Below the pieces are notes generated by a model. That model did no database searches and had not been told where the DNA came from. It saw only the letters and a list, made by a program, of their open reading frames with translations. A program made the translations under genes and the position numbers. Below, one piece after another: positions 1 through 11,500 of a stretch of 64,000 nt of DNA. The DNA is from Chamaea fasciata. Lineage: Eukaryota; Chordata; Aves; Passeriformes; Sylviidae. Every line of letters begins with the position of its first letter. Position 1 is the stretch's first letter. The stretch spans positions 21,377,740 through 21,441,739 of the forward strand of contig JARCOQ010000012.1 of assembly GCA_029207755.1 (NCBI GenBank). The letters run 5' to 3'.

Positions 1-867
1 GCTGAGGGTCAGGGTCTGGTTCTGTTAACGAGGGCACGTGACAGTGGGGAAGTGGCTCACAGCAAGAGAGGTGAGGGCAGGATCTTCAGAGGGGAAATCA
101 GTCCTTGATGTGGCAGGTCAGCTCTACTTTTTCCCCTTCTCTCTGCTTCCTGTTTTGAGCTTTGATGTTCTCAGGCTTAAAGCAAAAGTTGTTCTTGCTC
201 CAGCAGAATTCCATCCTGCTGTGCTGCTCTAGGTGTCAGTTTAATGACAAGAGGGATGCAATTCCCTGGTGCTGTTCCCACTCCCAGGCAGAGCCATCTC
301 GTCAGTTCCTGGGCTGCCATGTTTGAAAAGCAAGTGCCATTGGGGACAGTCAGTGTTTGGACCTGTGGAGTGAAGGACCAGGGGAGTTTTAGGAACTGGG
401 AGGGAGTGATCTCCCACTCTGTGGGGCAGGTGATGTCTCATGCCCTCCAAGGTTGGGGCAAACAGCTGAGTTCTCAGGCAGGGTAACAGCACCATGGGAG
501 AGAAGGGAGTCCTTTTTACTGAGACACTAGAGTCGTGTGTTCCTGGAGCCTTACTGAGCACTGATCCCTGTTGGGAAGGCTCCCCCAGAGCTCATGGATC
601 ACTGGGACTGTTCCAGGAGTTCTTGCAAACCTTCTTGGGCGAAGGAGGGGCTGAGGCAGCTGTGGGACCAAGTGCTCTGCCTGGGGCACTTGGCAGCCTC
701 TGGGTGCTGCCTCTCAGGTTTTGCCCCTCCTCGACAAGACATGTTTGAGTGGGAGGACTTTAAAGGCAATTTTTCACCGTAGGCCTGTTAAATGTGTATT
801 TGACAGTGACAAAGGTGTTGTGCTCCATTTCACAATCTTTGGGGGTAAACGTTCTCCATTCTCTCAG
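1..867 (+). other. Intron m11-m12 (also 26364-27570, 53124-54330)
   Basis: Copy 1 shows only the last 867 bp, and the full intron is 1,207 bp. No exon, RNA gene or transposon was recognised. The right end in copy 3 holds scattered substitutions absent from copies 1 and 2. Confidence 0.6.
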
Positions 868-1039
868 TATCTCTGATTCCCTTGGGGTCATCTCTTTGCC
901 CAAATGTTTCATTCCTGAGCTGCAAGTGTACCCCCAAAACCGGGGGTTCCATGAGTGCGACCTGAAGGCCCCGTTCGTGAGGAAGTTCTTCATTTGGAAT
1001 AACACCCACCTTCCTGGCTGCTACGGGCTTATTCCCCAG
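868..1039 (+). CDS. HYDIN: HYDIN exon m12, copy 1
   Basis: The acceptor is the pyrimidine-rich CTCTCAG ending at 867 and the donor is CAG/GTTTGG at 1040. The exon adds one base to the AG carried from m11, giving Ser, and ends in phase 0. It encodes an ASH-like N-terminal half with IPELQVYPQNRGFHECD and NNTHLPGCYGLIPQ. The corresponding mammalian stretch has the same LPG-Y turn. The upstream m11 for this copy is outside the window. Confidence 0.88.
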
Positions 1040-4000
1040 GTTTGGCATCGCATCCACCTCCTCCTCTGAAATATTATTGTGGAGATTATTAGGGGGGAAG
1101 AGGGTTTGGATAAGACCTTGCCGGTTCCTATTCAGTCTTAAAGATCTGCTGAGAACAGGATCCTACCTGAATGTTAGCTTTAGGATGCAGTTTAATCTCT
1201 TGAGGAAAGGGCTTACGTTCTAGTCTTCAGGGTGTTTTCTTGTGGGAGATCTTCGAGGGTTGTGAAAAGCTGCTGCATCCACAGACACCAGTGCTTGTGC
1301 TGGCAGCCTCCTTGCAGAACCCCCTGAGAATGCTAAGCCTACAATTCTTGGATCTTGTTTGTGCCTTTTACCTTTGTCCTGGGGATTTTTAAAAATGTGT
1401 GTAAGTTGCTGTTGGGATGGATGTTAAGGAGTTTGAAGTTTCTTCAGAGGTCCCTCTGAAGCTGGATTTGATTCTGTCCCTTCTAGGAACCCGAGGAGGA
1501 CTCTCCTGTGCTCTACTCCAGCCCCAGACCCTGTGGGATTCTCCAGCCTCGGAGCGCTGCAGAGATTCCAGTTACAGTTGAAATCCAAAGATTGGGCAAG
1601 CGTTGCACCAGTGTTTGTACCGGCGTGTTTGGGGATGCAAGAAACCCACTGGTGAGTGCAAGGGGAGGTGTGTGCCTTCGTGCAACTGGTCCTGGCAGGG
1701 TGCACAGTGTGCGGGGATTCTTCCGGGGAAAAGAGGCACAGGCTGCTGTGGAGAAGGACAGCAGGGGCAGGTGGCATAAACAGCTCGTGCCTTATAGGTG
1801 GCAATGTCAGTGTCTGACCCAGAAGGTAGTTCATCTAAGCTGGAATTGAGGATCATTTTAATTACTCTTTAAAATGCTCTTAACTTTGGAAACATCTTTT
1901 TTAAAATGTTACCTCTCAGCACAAAAGAGGATGTCAGAAGATTTCTGGGAACCTTGGGCTTTCTGTAAAAGAAAGGAAAGCTGGCATCTGAAGAGTAGTT
2001 GCAAGGATTTAAGCTTACATTAAAACATGGAAATGGTGATGCCAAATTCCCTGGATGGCACCAAACATCTGAACCTGGGCCATTGTGGCACTGCATGTAA
2101 ACCAGTCAACAGGGAGGACAGGCAGTGCAGGCTGTGCCAGGGAGCCTGAAGTTTGACTGAGCACTTGCTTTCAACTATCAGATTGCTTACCTAAAGAGAA
2201 GAGTTTCTCCCCACCCGAAGAACCAGTTGTTTAACTGTCAGCCTGATCTTAACTAGAGATTTCTTGCAAAGCTTCTACCTTTGGACCAATAATTTGTAGT
2301 TTGAAAGTTTCTCTTTACTTAATCCTTTTCAATTTGGAGGTGAATACATAAGCTTTATTTTTTTCCCCCCAAAATCCCAGGAATTCAGCTGGAGAATGGT
2401 AGCTGTCCCTAAAGAAATAACTTGAGCTGGGTTGAGCTGTTTAAGCTTTTTTAGGTTTCCCTGTTTGGGTTTGATTTTTTTTTTTTTTAAATCTTTCTTG
2501 CCTGCTTTCTGTAACAGAGAACAGAACTACAGAGCCTTGGACGGCTGTCAGCAGTCTACATAAGTCCAAGGCTGATAGAGTTCGGCAGGATGCCAGTGCT
2601 AAGGCCTAATTCACAAGCTTTTGGCCTCTTCAACGAAGGTCTCGTCGATTTAGACTTCAGGCTAGAGATTGTAAGTATCTGTGGGGCCGTTTTCCAGGGA
2701 AATTGACTGGTTGACATTACAAGCTGCCATGACGTGGTTTTTATATGTATCGGCCTGTGTGAGAGGAAGCAAGATATTCCAAGATTCCATCTGGGTGAGG
2801 CAAAAGGAACCTGGCTCTGGAGTGGTTTTAGCTGGGGCACTCCTCAGTGAAATCAGGTGCAGAGATGTTGGAGCAGAAATTCGTCTGGATTGTGTTGACG
2901 AGTTCTCCCATAATTTTATGGAAGGTCTTTAGCTGTGTGTGTCACGGTTTTTGAGCTCTGAGATCAAGAGAAACCTGTGGTCCTTTGCTCCTCGGAGAGC
3001 ATGGGTTTCCCTGTGCTTTCCCTGTGCCATCTACATTTGCTTTGTGCCAAACTGCTGTTCATGGTAGAGAAGAGGGTGTGAGGTCTGTCCTCAGACTGCT
3101 GGTGGGGAGGCAATTTTCACACCTGCTGTGGGTCAGGCCAGTTGGGCTGTCCACACAAAGACATGTGTGGGGGTTGTGCACCCCCCCAGCCTGTGGTCTC
3201 TGTGCCTTTGAAGAGCATCTTTGGGGACCGGCTGCAGAGAATGGCTGTTTAATATGTGAAGGCTGCATAGGGCAGAGGAGCTGGGGCTGCTCCCCTGGCA
3301 GGGAGAGCAGGGCTGCTGCAGCCAGGAAGGGCTTGTAGGCTGGGCCTGGGGCTGGGTGGGATGTCTGCTGGAGGGGGAGATCTCTGAGGGGCTTGAGGTC
3401 TGTTCTTCTCCATGCTGGGTGTGTTGAACTTGGAGCTGGTTAAAACCTGATCCTGTGGACTTGTTTGTGTCTGTGGATAAAGCATCAGGCCATGTGGGAA
3501 AGTCCAGCCACAGCCTCCTGAGCCAAGGAGGAGGGGCATGATTTTTCCTCTTGCTGCTTTTCCTGCAGTTTGGGGGATAAATGTAACCTTAAAGTGAGGG
3601 ATTTTTCCAGGACAGCTTTCTCGAACTACACAATGAAATTCTGCCTTCCACCTCTTCAGGGAGCAATGCACCTTGGCTGGGTGGGCCTGGTGTGTAAAGG
3701 ATGGGCTTCACGTGCTCGTTCCAGGGCTGGACCTGCAGAGCTGTGTCTGTACAGCTGTGCTGGTGCGGGGCCTTTCCTCCCTCCTTTGGGCAGCTTCCAG
3801 CTCTCTTGGCCAATCTGTGAAGCCCATGAGAAACCAGAGGACACGAGTTCTTAGGAAGAGTGGGCCATGCCCACTGAGCACATGTCATCCAGTTTTCCCT
3901 CTGCTTCCTTCTTTCCTGCTCTGCCATAACCATTTAGAGGTGACTTTTCCAAAGCAGAAGGCCCTGGGGCACCTCTCTACAGCGGATGATCAGTGGGAAG

Positions 4001-6675
4001 TGAGGGCCTCGGTCCTTTAGGGGACGTTGAAAAGCATTGATGGCCTCTTGGGAAAGGATAGTTTGGTGTTGGGGTTTTGCTCAACTGGTTTTGCGGAGAT
4101 ATTCTTCAGGCTCTCAGCAGTGTCCTCCAGCTGTGTGGTTTCTGGAGTGGGATTTGAGCCGTCATGACTTCCTCTGGCCCTGAGCCTTTGTGAGAAGCCA
4201 GGAGAGAGAAAGCAGCTTTCCTTGGCACACACTCCAGAGAAGGACTGGGGAAGGAACACTCTCCTGAGGATAAGCGTCCCTTGGGTTGGGCAAAACTGGG
4301 TTAATTAGGTGAGAGTCTGTTAAAGGAGGGGAAAATACAGGTTGTGTAAGCTCTGCTGTTCCCCAATACTGCAGCTTAAATTTAGGGAAATTAGGCCTTT
4401 AGGATTTTTATCCTCCCCTCTTTAGTCTTCTCCTTTTCTTACACCCCATAAGAGACCAGGGTGTATGGTTTCCATCCTAAATGCACATTATGCGTGTCTT
4501 ACAGGCTTGTAAACCTCACTGCTATGTTATTGAACCCAGGGAAGGAGTGATCCCCGCCAGGGGTGATGTTCATGTGACTGTCACAGCAACCCTGGATGAC
4601 ACTGGGGTTTTTGCTGATGCTCTCCAGCTGTTCATTGGGAACAGACTTTGGACCACCTCCACCCTCCTGGCTTTTGGCACTGGCACCACAATTGTCACAG
4701 ACAAACCATTTGCCCCGGAGCTCAACTTGGGATACCAATTCAGGTAGGAGATCTCCCACTCCCACCTCTCCTTCTGTCTCAACAAGGAGCAGTTTTGCTG
4801 TAGTCCTTCAGGCACGATCTTCTTCAGTGTTCAAAGACCCTGACTCCTTCCCTGAAGGCAGAGATACCTTTAGAGACATGTGATGGCCAGTTGAGCGTTG
4901 CTAGGTACCCTCAAAAACCACTGAAAGAGAAACCCGTTGCTCAATTGCCACTGAATTGCCTTCAGTTCTAACACATCTATGTCCTCACTTGGTCAAGTAA
5001 TGATCTCGCAGGCTCCCCCAGAACAAAAGGTTCCCAAAATGGCGCCTGGATGAGGCGGGCCCTCCGTGTGGCTGCGGGACCAAGGGAAGATGGCATCGCA
5101 CCCTTCCCTTCCAAAATGGCACCTGCCAGGCAAGCAGGGGCCCTGGGAACAAAGAGACGGGAGGGTGACAATCCCCCTGGGAAGGCAGGAGCCCGCAGAG
5201 CAGTTCCAGAGGCAGATGGAAACTTGCTGGTTTGTGTGGGGCCTGCAGTGCCGCTGCCAACGCTTCCTCACGCTGCTCGTGGGCTCTGCTGCTGCCCTGC
5301 CTGCCCAGGACTGATGCTTGTGCGGGAGGCCAGAATGTTAGGGTGCCCTCTCAGGTGCATCACCTCTGGGTTTGACCGGCAGCCTCAGGATGGCCTAAAA
5401 TATTAGCGAGGCAGCATGATCAGAGGTGTTTGAAAAGCAAAACTGTTTTAATTAAGGTGAAAATAAGAAGCCATGCAGAAAAAAAGAGAAAAAGCTGTGC
5501 CGAGTGCAAGGAGGACCTTTGCACTTGCTACAACACCCCAAAAATGCCCTGAGGATCTTCCTCTATTCTCTTAAGCATGTAACAATCCAGGCCGGATTCT
5601 TGGCATCCTGCCCAATAGAAATAGGAACAGGGCTTGAGGCACAGTCTCAAAGATCCAAGGGCTGCGTCCGTCCTGGCACAAGGCCAAAAAAGGTATCAAA
5701 ACCTCTGGTTTTTACCTCATGAGTGAAACAAAGAATGGAACCCAAATCCTTCCCTTAAATGGAAGCCTCCTTGCCACTGTGGGGCTGCAAACCCTACCAG
5801 GTGAGGTACACTTCTACACAGGACCTTGCTCATTTTTCCGTTGCCAGCAGAGTTTGCAAAGTTCACTTCAAAACAGTTTCTGATTGCGAAATGAAGTTTC
5901 TACAAATGACCACCAGTGCAAAACCAAAGCTTCTATGAACGAGAGAGCCCCTGCTCCCCTGGTTTCCTCTCCTAGAGCAGACAGATGATTTCTAGCAGCT
6001 TGCTGGGATTGTCCAGAAACTTCCTCCGCGCTGGCTTTTAAAAATGCCTGCAATCATACCCCCGCACACAAGGGCCTCAGGTGCAGGATCTCAAAGATTC
6101 AATAACAGTTTCGGGTGCAGATTAATGCAAAATACAGTAACAGTATGAATCACCCCAGAACACACATTTTGGAGGAAAACACCAGATCCTGTTAGCCTGG
6201 CCTGGAAAATGCTACATTACCATTAGAAACATATTCCTCCTTGCAATAACGACATCAGAAGGGCAGCTTATCAGACACTGTTCCCGGTCCACATTAAGAG
6301 CTGCAAATGAAGACGGTCTCCAAGCTATTAACAGCTCAGAATCCTCATTGGGAGCAATCTGATGACCAGGACAATAGCTTCTCCCATACTATTTTCCATT
6401 CTGGTTTCTCTTCTAGCCTCCTTCCCTGTGCTCATCAGTTCAGACTAACAGATGGGGGCCACCACTTCCATCAGCTCTTCTGGAAGGTGGAATGTAACAG
6501 GCCAGCTGGGAAGGAGGGCCAGAGCACCTCAGCCCACAGTAGCCCCAAGGCCAAACGTGATTCCCAGAGGCCCAAACGTACGGCCCCCGTGTTTGGGCTG
6601 GAGCCGCTGTCAATGGACCTGAAGCCAGGAGAGTCTGTGGACTTGGTGCTGCCAGGCTTCTCCCGCAAGGCGCAG
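868..6675 (+). CDS. HYDIN: HYDIN coding module, copy 1 (exons m12-m16)
   Basis: Five exons (868-1039, 1487-1651, 2518-2670, 4505-4743, 6417-6675) encode the last 330 or so residues of the 888-residue module. HYDIN is a giant protein, about 5,100 residues in mammals, of the C2 microtubule projection in motile cilia. Its loss causes hydrocephalus in mice and primary ciliary dyskinesia in humans (established). The products show the ASH pattern of a buried acidic/FG strand, then an Asn-rich strand, then a Pro-Gly turn, as in the m15 stretch around VIEPREGVIP. The DKPFAPELNLG motif in m15 matches mammalian HYDIN exactly as I recall it. Phases chain without a break: m12 enters with two bases carried over and m16 leaves in phase 0. 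m16 would next splice either to m1 of copy 2 in frame, or skip the intervening copies to d1, also in frame. No stop or frameshift is seen. Confidence 0.9.
1040..1486 (+). other. Intron m12-m13 (also 27743-28189, 54503-54949)
   Basis: This is a short intron of 447 bp in all three copies, and no embedded element was recognised. In copy 3 the substitution cluster of m12 spills into its first 40 bp (54531, 54540). Confidence 0.6.
1487..1651 (+). CDS. HYDIN: HYDIN exon m13, copy 1
   Basis: This is a 55-codon exon in phase 0 at both ends, with acceptor CCCTTCTAG and donor CTG/GTGAGT. It encodes VLYSSPRPCGILQPRSAAEI and then a hydrophobic strand, the second half of the ASH-like domain begun in m12. 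The Pro-Cys-Gly-Ile-Leu-Gln-Pro turn is typical of HYDIN repeats. Confidence 0.9.
1652..2517 (+). other. Intron m13-m14 (also 28355-29221, 55115-55983)
   Basis: It contains a poly-T run before the acceptor: 14 T in copy 1 (2475-2488), 16 T in copy 2, and TTTC plus 13 T in copy 3. Nothing else was recognised. Confidence 0.6.
2518..2670 (+). CDS. HYDIN: HYDIN exon m14, copy 1
   Basis: This is a 51-codon exon in phase 0 at both ends, with acceptor CTGTAACAG after a poly-T tract and donor ATT/GTAAGT. It encodes VYISPRLIEFGRMPVLRP, the start of a new ASH-like domain. Its EFG takes the place of DFG in mammalian HYDIN. It is not visible as an open frame with an ATG; the frame was chosen by homology and by phase with m13 and m15. 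Confidence 0.87.
2671..4504 (+). other. Intron m14-m15 (also 29375-31208, 56137-57968)
   Basis: This is about 1.83 kb of unique-looking sequence. Several frames of 60-140 codons exist on both strands, but none has recognisable motifs or splice support. No transposon was identified. Confidence 0.55.
4505..4743 (+). CDS. HYDIN: HYDIN exon m15, copy 1
   Basis: The acceptor is TGTCTTACAG and the donor is AG/GTAGGA. It enters in phase 0 and leaves with two bases. It encodes VIEPREGVIPARGDVHV, an ASH second half, and then GTGTTIVTDKPFAPELNLG, the best conserved stretch in the module. This copy has Phe in DKPFAP, as in human. Copies 2 and 3 have Leu. Confidence 0.93.
4744..6416 (+). other. Intron m15-m16 (also 31448-33119, 58208-59879)
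   Basis: A moderately CpG-rich stretch lies at about 5030-5290, and A/T-richer sequence follows. It might be an old LTR or other repeat, but I cannot place it. Copy 2 carries a tight substitution patch in this stretch (31853-31878). Confidence 0.5.
6417..6675 (+). CDS. HYDIN: HYDIN exon m16, copy 1
   Basis: The acceptor is TCTCTTCTAG and the donor is CAG/GTGAGG. One base completes a Ser codon from m15, and the exon ends in phase 0. It encodes FHQLFWK, a basic low-complexity linker (KAKRDSQRPKRT) and then a further ASH-like strand pair (VFGLEPLSMDLKPGESVDLV). The linker reads RPKR here and in copy 3, and RRKR in copy 2. This is the last exon before the duplication junction at 6770/6771. Confidence 0.9.
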
Positions 6676-8464
6676 GTGAGGTCCCCACCACGGGCTGAGC
6701 TGGGGAAGCATCAGATCCCCTCCCCTGGGCTCGTTCCACAGTCCCTTGACATTTGCCTGGGGAAATGAGCCTGTTTGGCTCCCTTTGTGCAGCTCACAGT
6801 CAAAGCTCAGGGGCTGAGTCGTCTACGCTTTCTGCTGGAATCACTATCATTAGTGGCACTGGCACGGCAGGAAATGTTCTGAAACAGCCCTGGAATCAGA
6901 TTGATGTAGCAGAAGCAGTAGGAGGCCTTTAGGTGCCACTTCAGGCTCCTGCTAAGATTCATCCAGCTCTGCTCAGATTTTCCAAAAGCAGCATGGTGCT
7001 CTGCTTTCCCTTTGGAGAACCACAGAACATCCAAAGCCATGTGCTCCTGTTTTGCAGTTTCCCAAGAGAGCTGAGAGGGAAAAAGTTGAAAAACGTCAGC
7101 AGTCGTGTTGGACTCTAAAGGGGAAAACTGAGACCATTTGAATTTCAGTCAGGGAAACATTTTCTTAAATGAGGCTTGTGCCAAGAGTGGGCTGGTGGGA
7201 AGAGACAGGAAGGACTCAAAATCATCTGGTTTAGACTTTTTGAGAGCATTTTGGTGCTCAGGGGTTGATATCTATGTGTTGAAAATGCATGTTTGCTGTG
7301 TCTGTGTATCCCAGAGAGCAGAACTTGGCCTGCTGGCTGCAAGCGGGAATGCCCAGCAGCCCAGCTTGCCTGCACAGGCAGCAAGAACCCCTGGAGAGCC
7401 AAGGTTGGCTTTTAATACTGAAACCACACTGTGAGTCAGTGCTGGTCATGTTTTGAAATATTCCCCCCGCAGGCCCGGCCCCCCTCCCCAGGGCTAGCTC
7501 TGGAGAGGCTTTGGAGGAATATCTCCGAAGGGACAGGACAAAAGATTTCAAAAGAGGCTCTTACCCCCAGATTATTCCAAGTCGTTTATTCCTCAAAGGG
7601 GTCCAGGGGCCGAAAGAGAGAGAACAAAGAAATCCAGGGGTCTTATCTAGTCTCCTATTTTGGGAGGGTCCTGGCATTCAGGCAATTAGGTGTGGACATG
7701 TAGGGAGGAAATTCCAGAAGGGTCAAAAGGCGAGAGACCATTCCCCTAAAGAATTGCAAGGTTTCTCCAGGAGGAAAATGCCTTTGAAGCCCACAGTCAA
7801 CAGGCACAACCTGTCTGTGTTTCCATCACTTTCGGGGAGGTGATTGCTGTAATCAGTTGATGATTCTTCCTTGCTGCTTTACTGGCGCTTTAAATTCTCT
7901 TTGTCATCTCCCTTTTTTAGGGATTGCTGTGTTCCTTCTTTTGCTTTTCAGGTTTGCTTTTGTTCCCAGTAAGGCCACAGTGTTTGGTCTCCTCTCTTGC
8001 TGCTCTGCCTGCATGACTGTATCCCCCAGAACTGCCCTATCCAAAGCTGACCTGCTAGAAAGGAATTTCTTCTTCCCCGCAGGAGAATGTGCTGTTATGC
8101 TTTCAGGTAGCCCATTCCCTCCGTGGAACACGACTGCATAGCTGTGTGCAGGCAGAAATCAGCAGGTTTTTGGCCCTGTTGAATATGCAGATGATTTGGT
8201 TCAGGTGCTCTTGTCTCCATCCTGCCGGTGCTGACCTGCTCGGCCCTTCCTTCCCACCAGGCACTGCCCTACTGCCCCTGGCCAAAATGCTGGAGCCAGA
8301 CAGAAGGGATTCAAGTTCACCCTTGGGAATTCTGTGCCTGTACCTCCACAGCAGAAAGGGCTTTGGAAAAGGGGTCAAGGAAGGACGTCACCAGGGCATG
8401 GACAGGTCTCCTCTTGTCCTGTTTCCTCAAGTGGCAAAATCATGGTTCCATGTCTTTCCTGCAG
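6676..8464 (+). other. Chimeric junction intron m16-m1 (also 33379-35167)
   Basis: The first 95 bp are the 5' end of the native m16-d1 intron. From 6771 on, the sequence is the 3' part of the intron that precedes m1 in the ancestral gene. The two halves were joined by the duplication. It keeps a good donor (GTGAGG) and acceptor (TTTCCTGCAG), so it can be spliced. It holds a minus-strand LTR candidate at about 7495-7835. Confidence 0.85.
7495..7835 (-). mobile_element. Endogenous retrovirus LTR candidate, minus strand, copy 2
   Basis: Read on the minus strand, it has a GATAAGACCCC-type U3/R stretch, a TTTGTTCTCTCTCTTTCGGCC segment and then an AATAAA signal followed by CGACTTGG. This is typical avian LTR architecture. 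No internal retroviral region is present, so it would be a solo LTR or fragment. The boundaries are not defined. Confidence 0.5.
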
Positions 8465-8599
8465 AATCTTCAGGGGGTGCAGGTCTCCATGGAGAGCTCA
8501 CCTTACTTCCAGCTGGCGGGCCCCAGTGATGCATGCCGTGCCGTGCCAGGAGGCGCCATTACCGATGTGCACGTCCACTTCACTCCTGACGAGAACAAG
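8465..8599 (+). CDS. HYDIN: HYDIN exon m1, copy 2
   Basis: This is a 45-codon exon in phase 0 at both ends, with acceptor TTTCCTGCAG and donor AAG/GTGAGA. It encodes VSMESSPYFQLAGP and FTPDENK, matching the ESSPYF and FTPEENK motifs I recall from the human N-terminal region. The preceding human exon has no counterpart in the unit, so the duplication begins in the intron just before this exon. Confidence 0.9.
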
Positions 8600-11500
8600 G
8601 TGAGACTGGAGGAGCCAAAACACAGAATTATCTCCAAAGCCATTGTTGTCCCTGCACTCTGGGTACAGCCCATGCTGTGAGCTTGGCTCCAGGCCGTGGG
8701 CAGGCAGCCTGCAGCCAGTCCCAGCTTGGCATGTGCTGTCAGGCCCTGCACCCAGGCCTGACAGGCCCTGCTTCCCCTCGCTGCACATTCCTCTGAGCAT
8801 TCCCAAGGGAAGAAAGATGCCCAGGGAACAGTAGGCAAACGGTAGAGGGGTGTTGATAGATGTCTGGCCATCTCTAGGTATAGTGGAAGGGGTTTCGTTA
8901 TTCTGCAAAGTACTAGAGGAACAAAGAGGTCAGAGAGCTTTCCGCCTTCCTGACGGGCAACAGCTTCCCTGCCTCACCCGGGGCTGGAGCAAGGACGGTG
9001 CTTTTTCACACCCTCTGTTCTCCAGCCTTGGGCTGTGCTGTCCCAGAGCACAGCTGACCATGATACGGCTGCAAGGCCAGGGCAGAGGATGTGCTGTGCC
9101 CGTGGGCCCAGCCTGGCACAGGCACACTGAGCTCTAGGTGCCCTTAGTCAGCAGGAGCTTGGTGAGCTGCAGGGGACTTGGACACCTGCCTGAAAGAGCT
9201 CGTGTAGGGCAGGTACAGCCTGCAGGCAGGCAGACCTGTGGGCCCAGAGCCGGTGGCAGCGACACTGCTGCGGCTCTGTCTTCATGCCTGTCACTGTGGC
9301 TGCTCTGTCAGCTGGCGCCCATTCCATGCCAATTGTGCTTTTGCGTGCAAGTTTGAACACCAGTGCCGAGGCCCTGGCAAGTCTGCTCTCAGCGCTGTGA
9401 TCTGGAGGCTCGTTCATACAGAGGGGTTTAGGACATGGCATGGAAGGGAGGAGGCCTTGCAGGGAAACAAAGAGAGGCTCTTTGCAACAGCATCCTGCTA
9501 CCTCTTAGCACTGTTCTTCTCGTGACTTGGTTGGAGAGGCAAAATTAGAGGGGAGTTCTGAGCAAACAGATATTTCTACACCAGGCCAGAGGTCCAGGAT
9601 CTCTTTGGGTGCAGCTGTTCTCTCAGTTTCCTTTTGCTGCTTAGATTCAGTTTAACACTTTGTCCTATTCTCAATCCGTGGGAATATAGTAACCTAAGGA
9701 GGAATGTCCTGTGTTCCCTAGCTCCATGTTCCTTAGAAGGGACTTAGGAATTATTTAACATCATTAAAATTGAGAGTAAAAATTATGGTGGCCCTGGGCA
9801 CTTGTCTGTATGACCCAAGTGACACAAGAGCTTAATGCCACTGAGATAGGTTTTGCAAAGTGCACTGCTGCCTTTAAAATGTGAGATATTAGTAGAACTT
9901 ATTGTTCATTTGGGGGTGGAATAGGTAAATTGATACCCTTGAAGGGATATAGGAAATGGCTTTTCTTCTGCCATGGAGATGGCACCAAATGACCTGTGCT
10001 GAGACAGTTTCTTTTCCTGCAGGTTTATTCCCATGAGCTCGTCTGCGTCAGTGGAGAGGAAAGGATAGTTGTGCCAATTCGGGCCATCCCTGCCCGAGCT
10101 ATCCTGGACTTCCCTGACGAGCTGGACTTCTCAAAGTGTCCGGTCAAGGGCAGCACCCGCAAGAGTCTGCTGATTCAGAATTGTGGTAGTGTGGCAGCTC
10201 ATTACCAGCTGGGCACCGAGAGGTGAGGCAGCTCATCTGTCCTTGTGCAAAACACCTTTGGGGGATAACAGAGTTGGGAAAGAACAACAAAAGGAACCAG
10301 AGCATGGGAGCTGCTGCCCTGCGTCGCCGGCTGGAAATGGGCAGGATGGATGGCATCTGCTCTTGCTTTCAGTGTTCTTAGCAGGATGCAGCCTTTGAGC
10401 TTTCTCTGCCCCAGATTTCCTGGGGGGTGCTGGAACATGTTAGTTGCTGGCTTGCGCCCTCCTGAGCACAAGCAGCTTCTGAAATGGGTACTCACCACTG
10501 TCAGCCAAACAGACCCATTCTCTGGGAGGACACAGGCACATGGCTTTCCAGTGGTGCCTGCATCAGATGCCCAACATGAGCTGTGTTGCAGGCAGCCGGT
10601 GCAGTTCCTGTTACTTAAAGCTGATCTGATTTCCCTTGTCAGCTGAGGGCATCAGTCCCCTCTTCTGTTCCACGATGAACCTTTGAAAGCCGGTTTAAAA
10701 TTTCAAACACGTGCTTTAAATCTCTGAATAAGGTCGTCCCCCCTTTCATTGAGATCTCATTTTACATATTCTGAAGTTCCTGTGTTTCTGCTGTTTTTTC
10801 ATTTTGGTTTGTGTTAAATGTTTGCCAAAAGATCATGAATTCTTCATTGGGAACTTTCATAAATGTCAAGCTCCTCCAAGGCCTATCAATACACCACATG
10901 CCCATAGGCATAGGCACAGGTGTATTAGAAACATGAGACATTTAGTGACTATGTGAAAAGCAATTGGGCTGATTTAGAAGATAAAAGTATAGAATAACTT
11001 TCTCTAGAGGGGACCTCTGGAAATTGTCCGAGCAAATACGCTGCTCAAAGCAAGACCAGTGTCCGGGGATTGCAAGGGGCCATTGGGAGATCTGGAGTTG
11101 TCTTTAGATGCCATACAAGGAAACAAACATACAAATGGACTAGTTAAAAAGCCGAAGAAGACCTATTAAAACCCCTCCATGACCTTATCTTTTCTGCCTG
11201 TCGGGTGCAGTAGTGATTCATTGAAAGGGTAGATCTAACAGGATGAGAACTATCTTAAGGAACAGCTGACAATTAACTCACTATATTGCTCTAATCAAGC
11301 CATAAAAGGCCAAAATTTATCCTGCCAGCCCCATCTCTTGGCAGTGGTTTTCATTTGGTTATTATAGCGTCAGGGATGTCTCCTTCACAGTCCTTCTTAT
11401 CTGTGGGCTCAGGGAACAGCTTAGTGATGTTGACTGAAATTCAGAGGAGTTAAGTTTAACTGTAGAGCTTGTGTCCTTGGGTCTTGGGGAGCCAGGTCTA

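Larger units (their letters stand above)
1..6770 (+). repeat. Tandem segmental duplication, copy 1 (right part only)
   Basis: Base 1 onwards matches 26704 onwards and 53464 onwards almost base for base. The match to copy 3 ends at 6770, where copy 3 enters single-copy DNA. This partial copy carries HYDIN exons m12-m16. Its left part (m1-m11), if present, lies outside the window, so it cannot be told whether this is the ancestral module or another array member. Confidence 0.95.

Noticed and set aside
1424..1834. 136-codon minus-strand frame covering m13
   Set aside because: It is the antisense shadow of the HYDIN exon m13, which has homology and good splice sites on the plus strand.
4481..4504. 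ATG-like start for m15 at 4481
   Set aside because: The codons before 4505 are intronic and end with a consensus acceptor (TCTTACAG). The apparent start is only an upstream in-frame codon.
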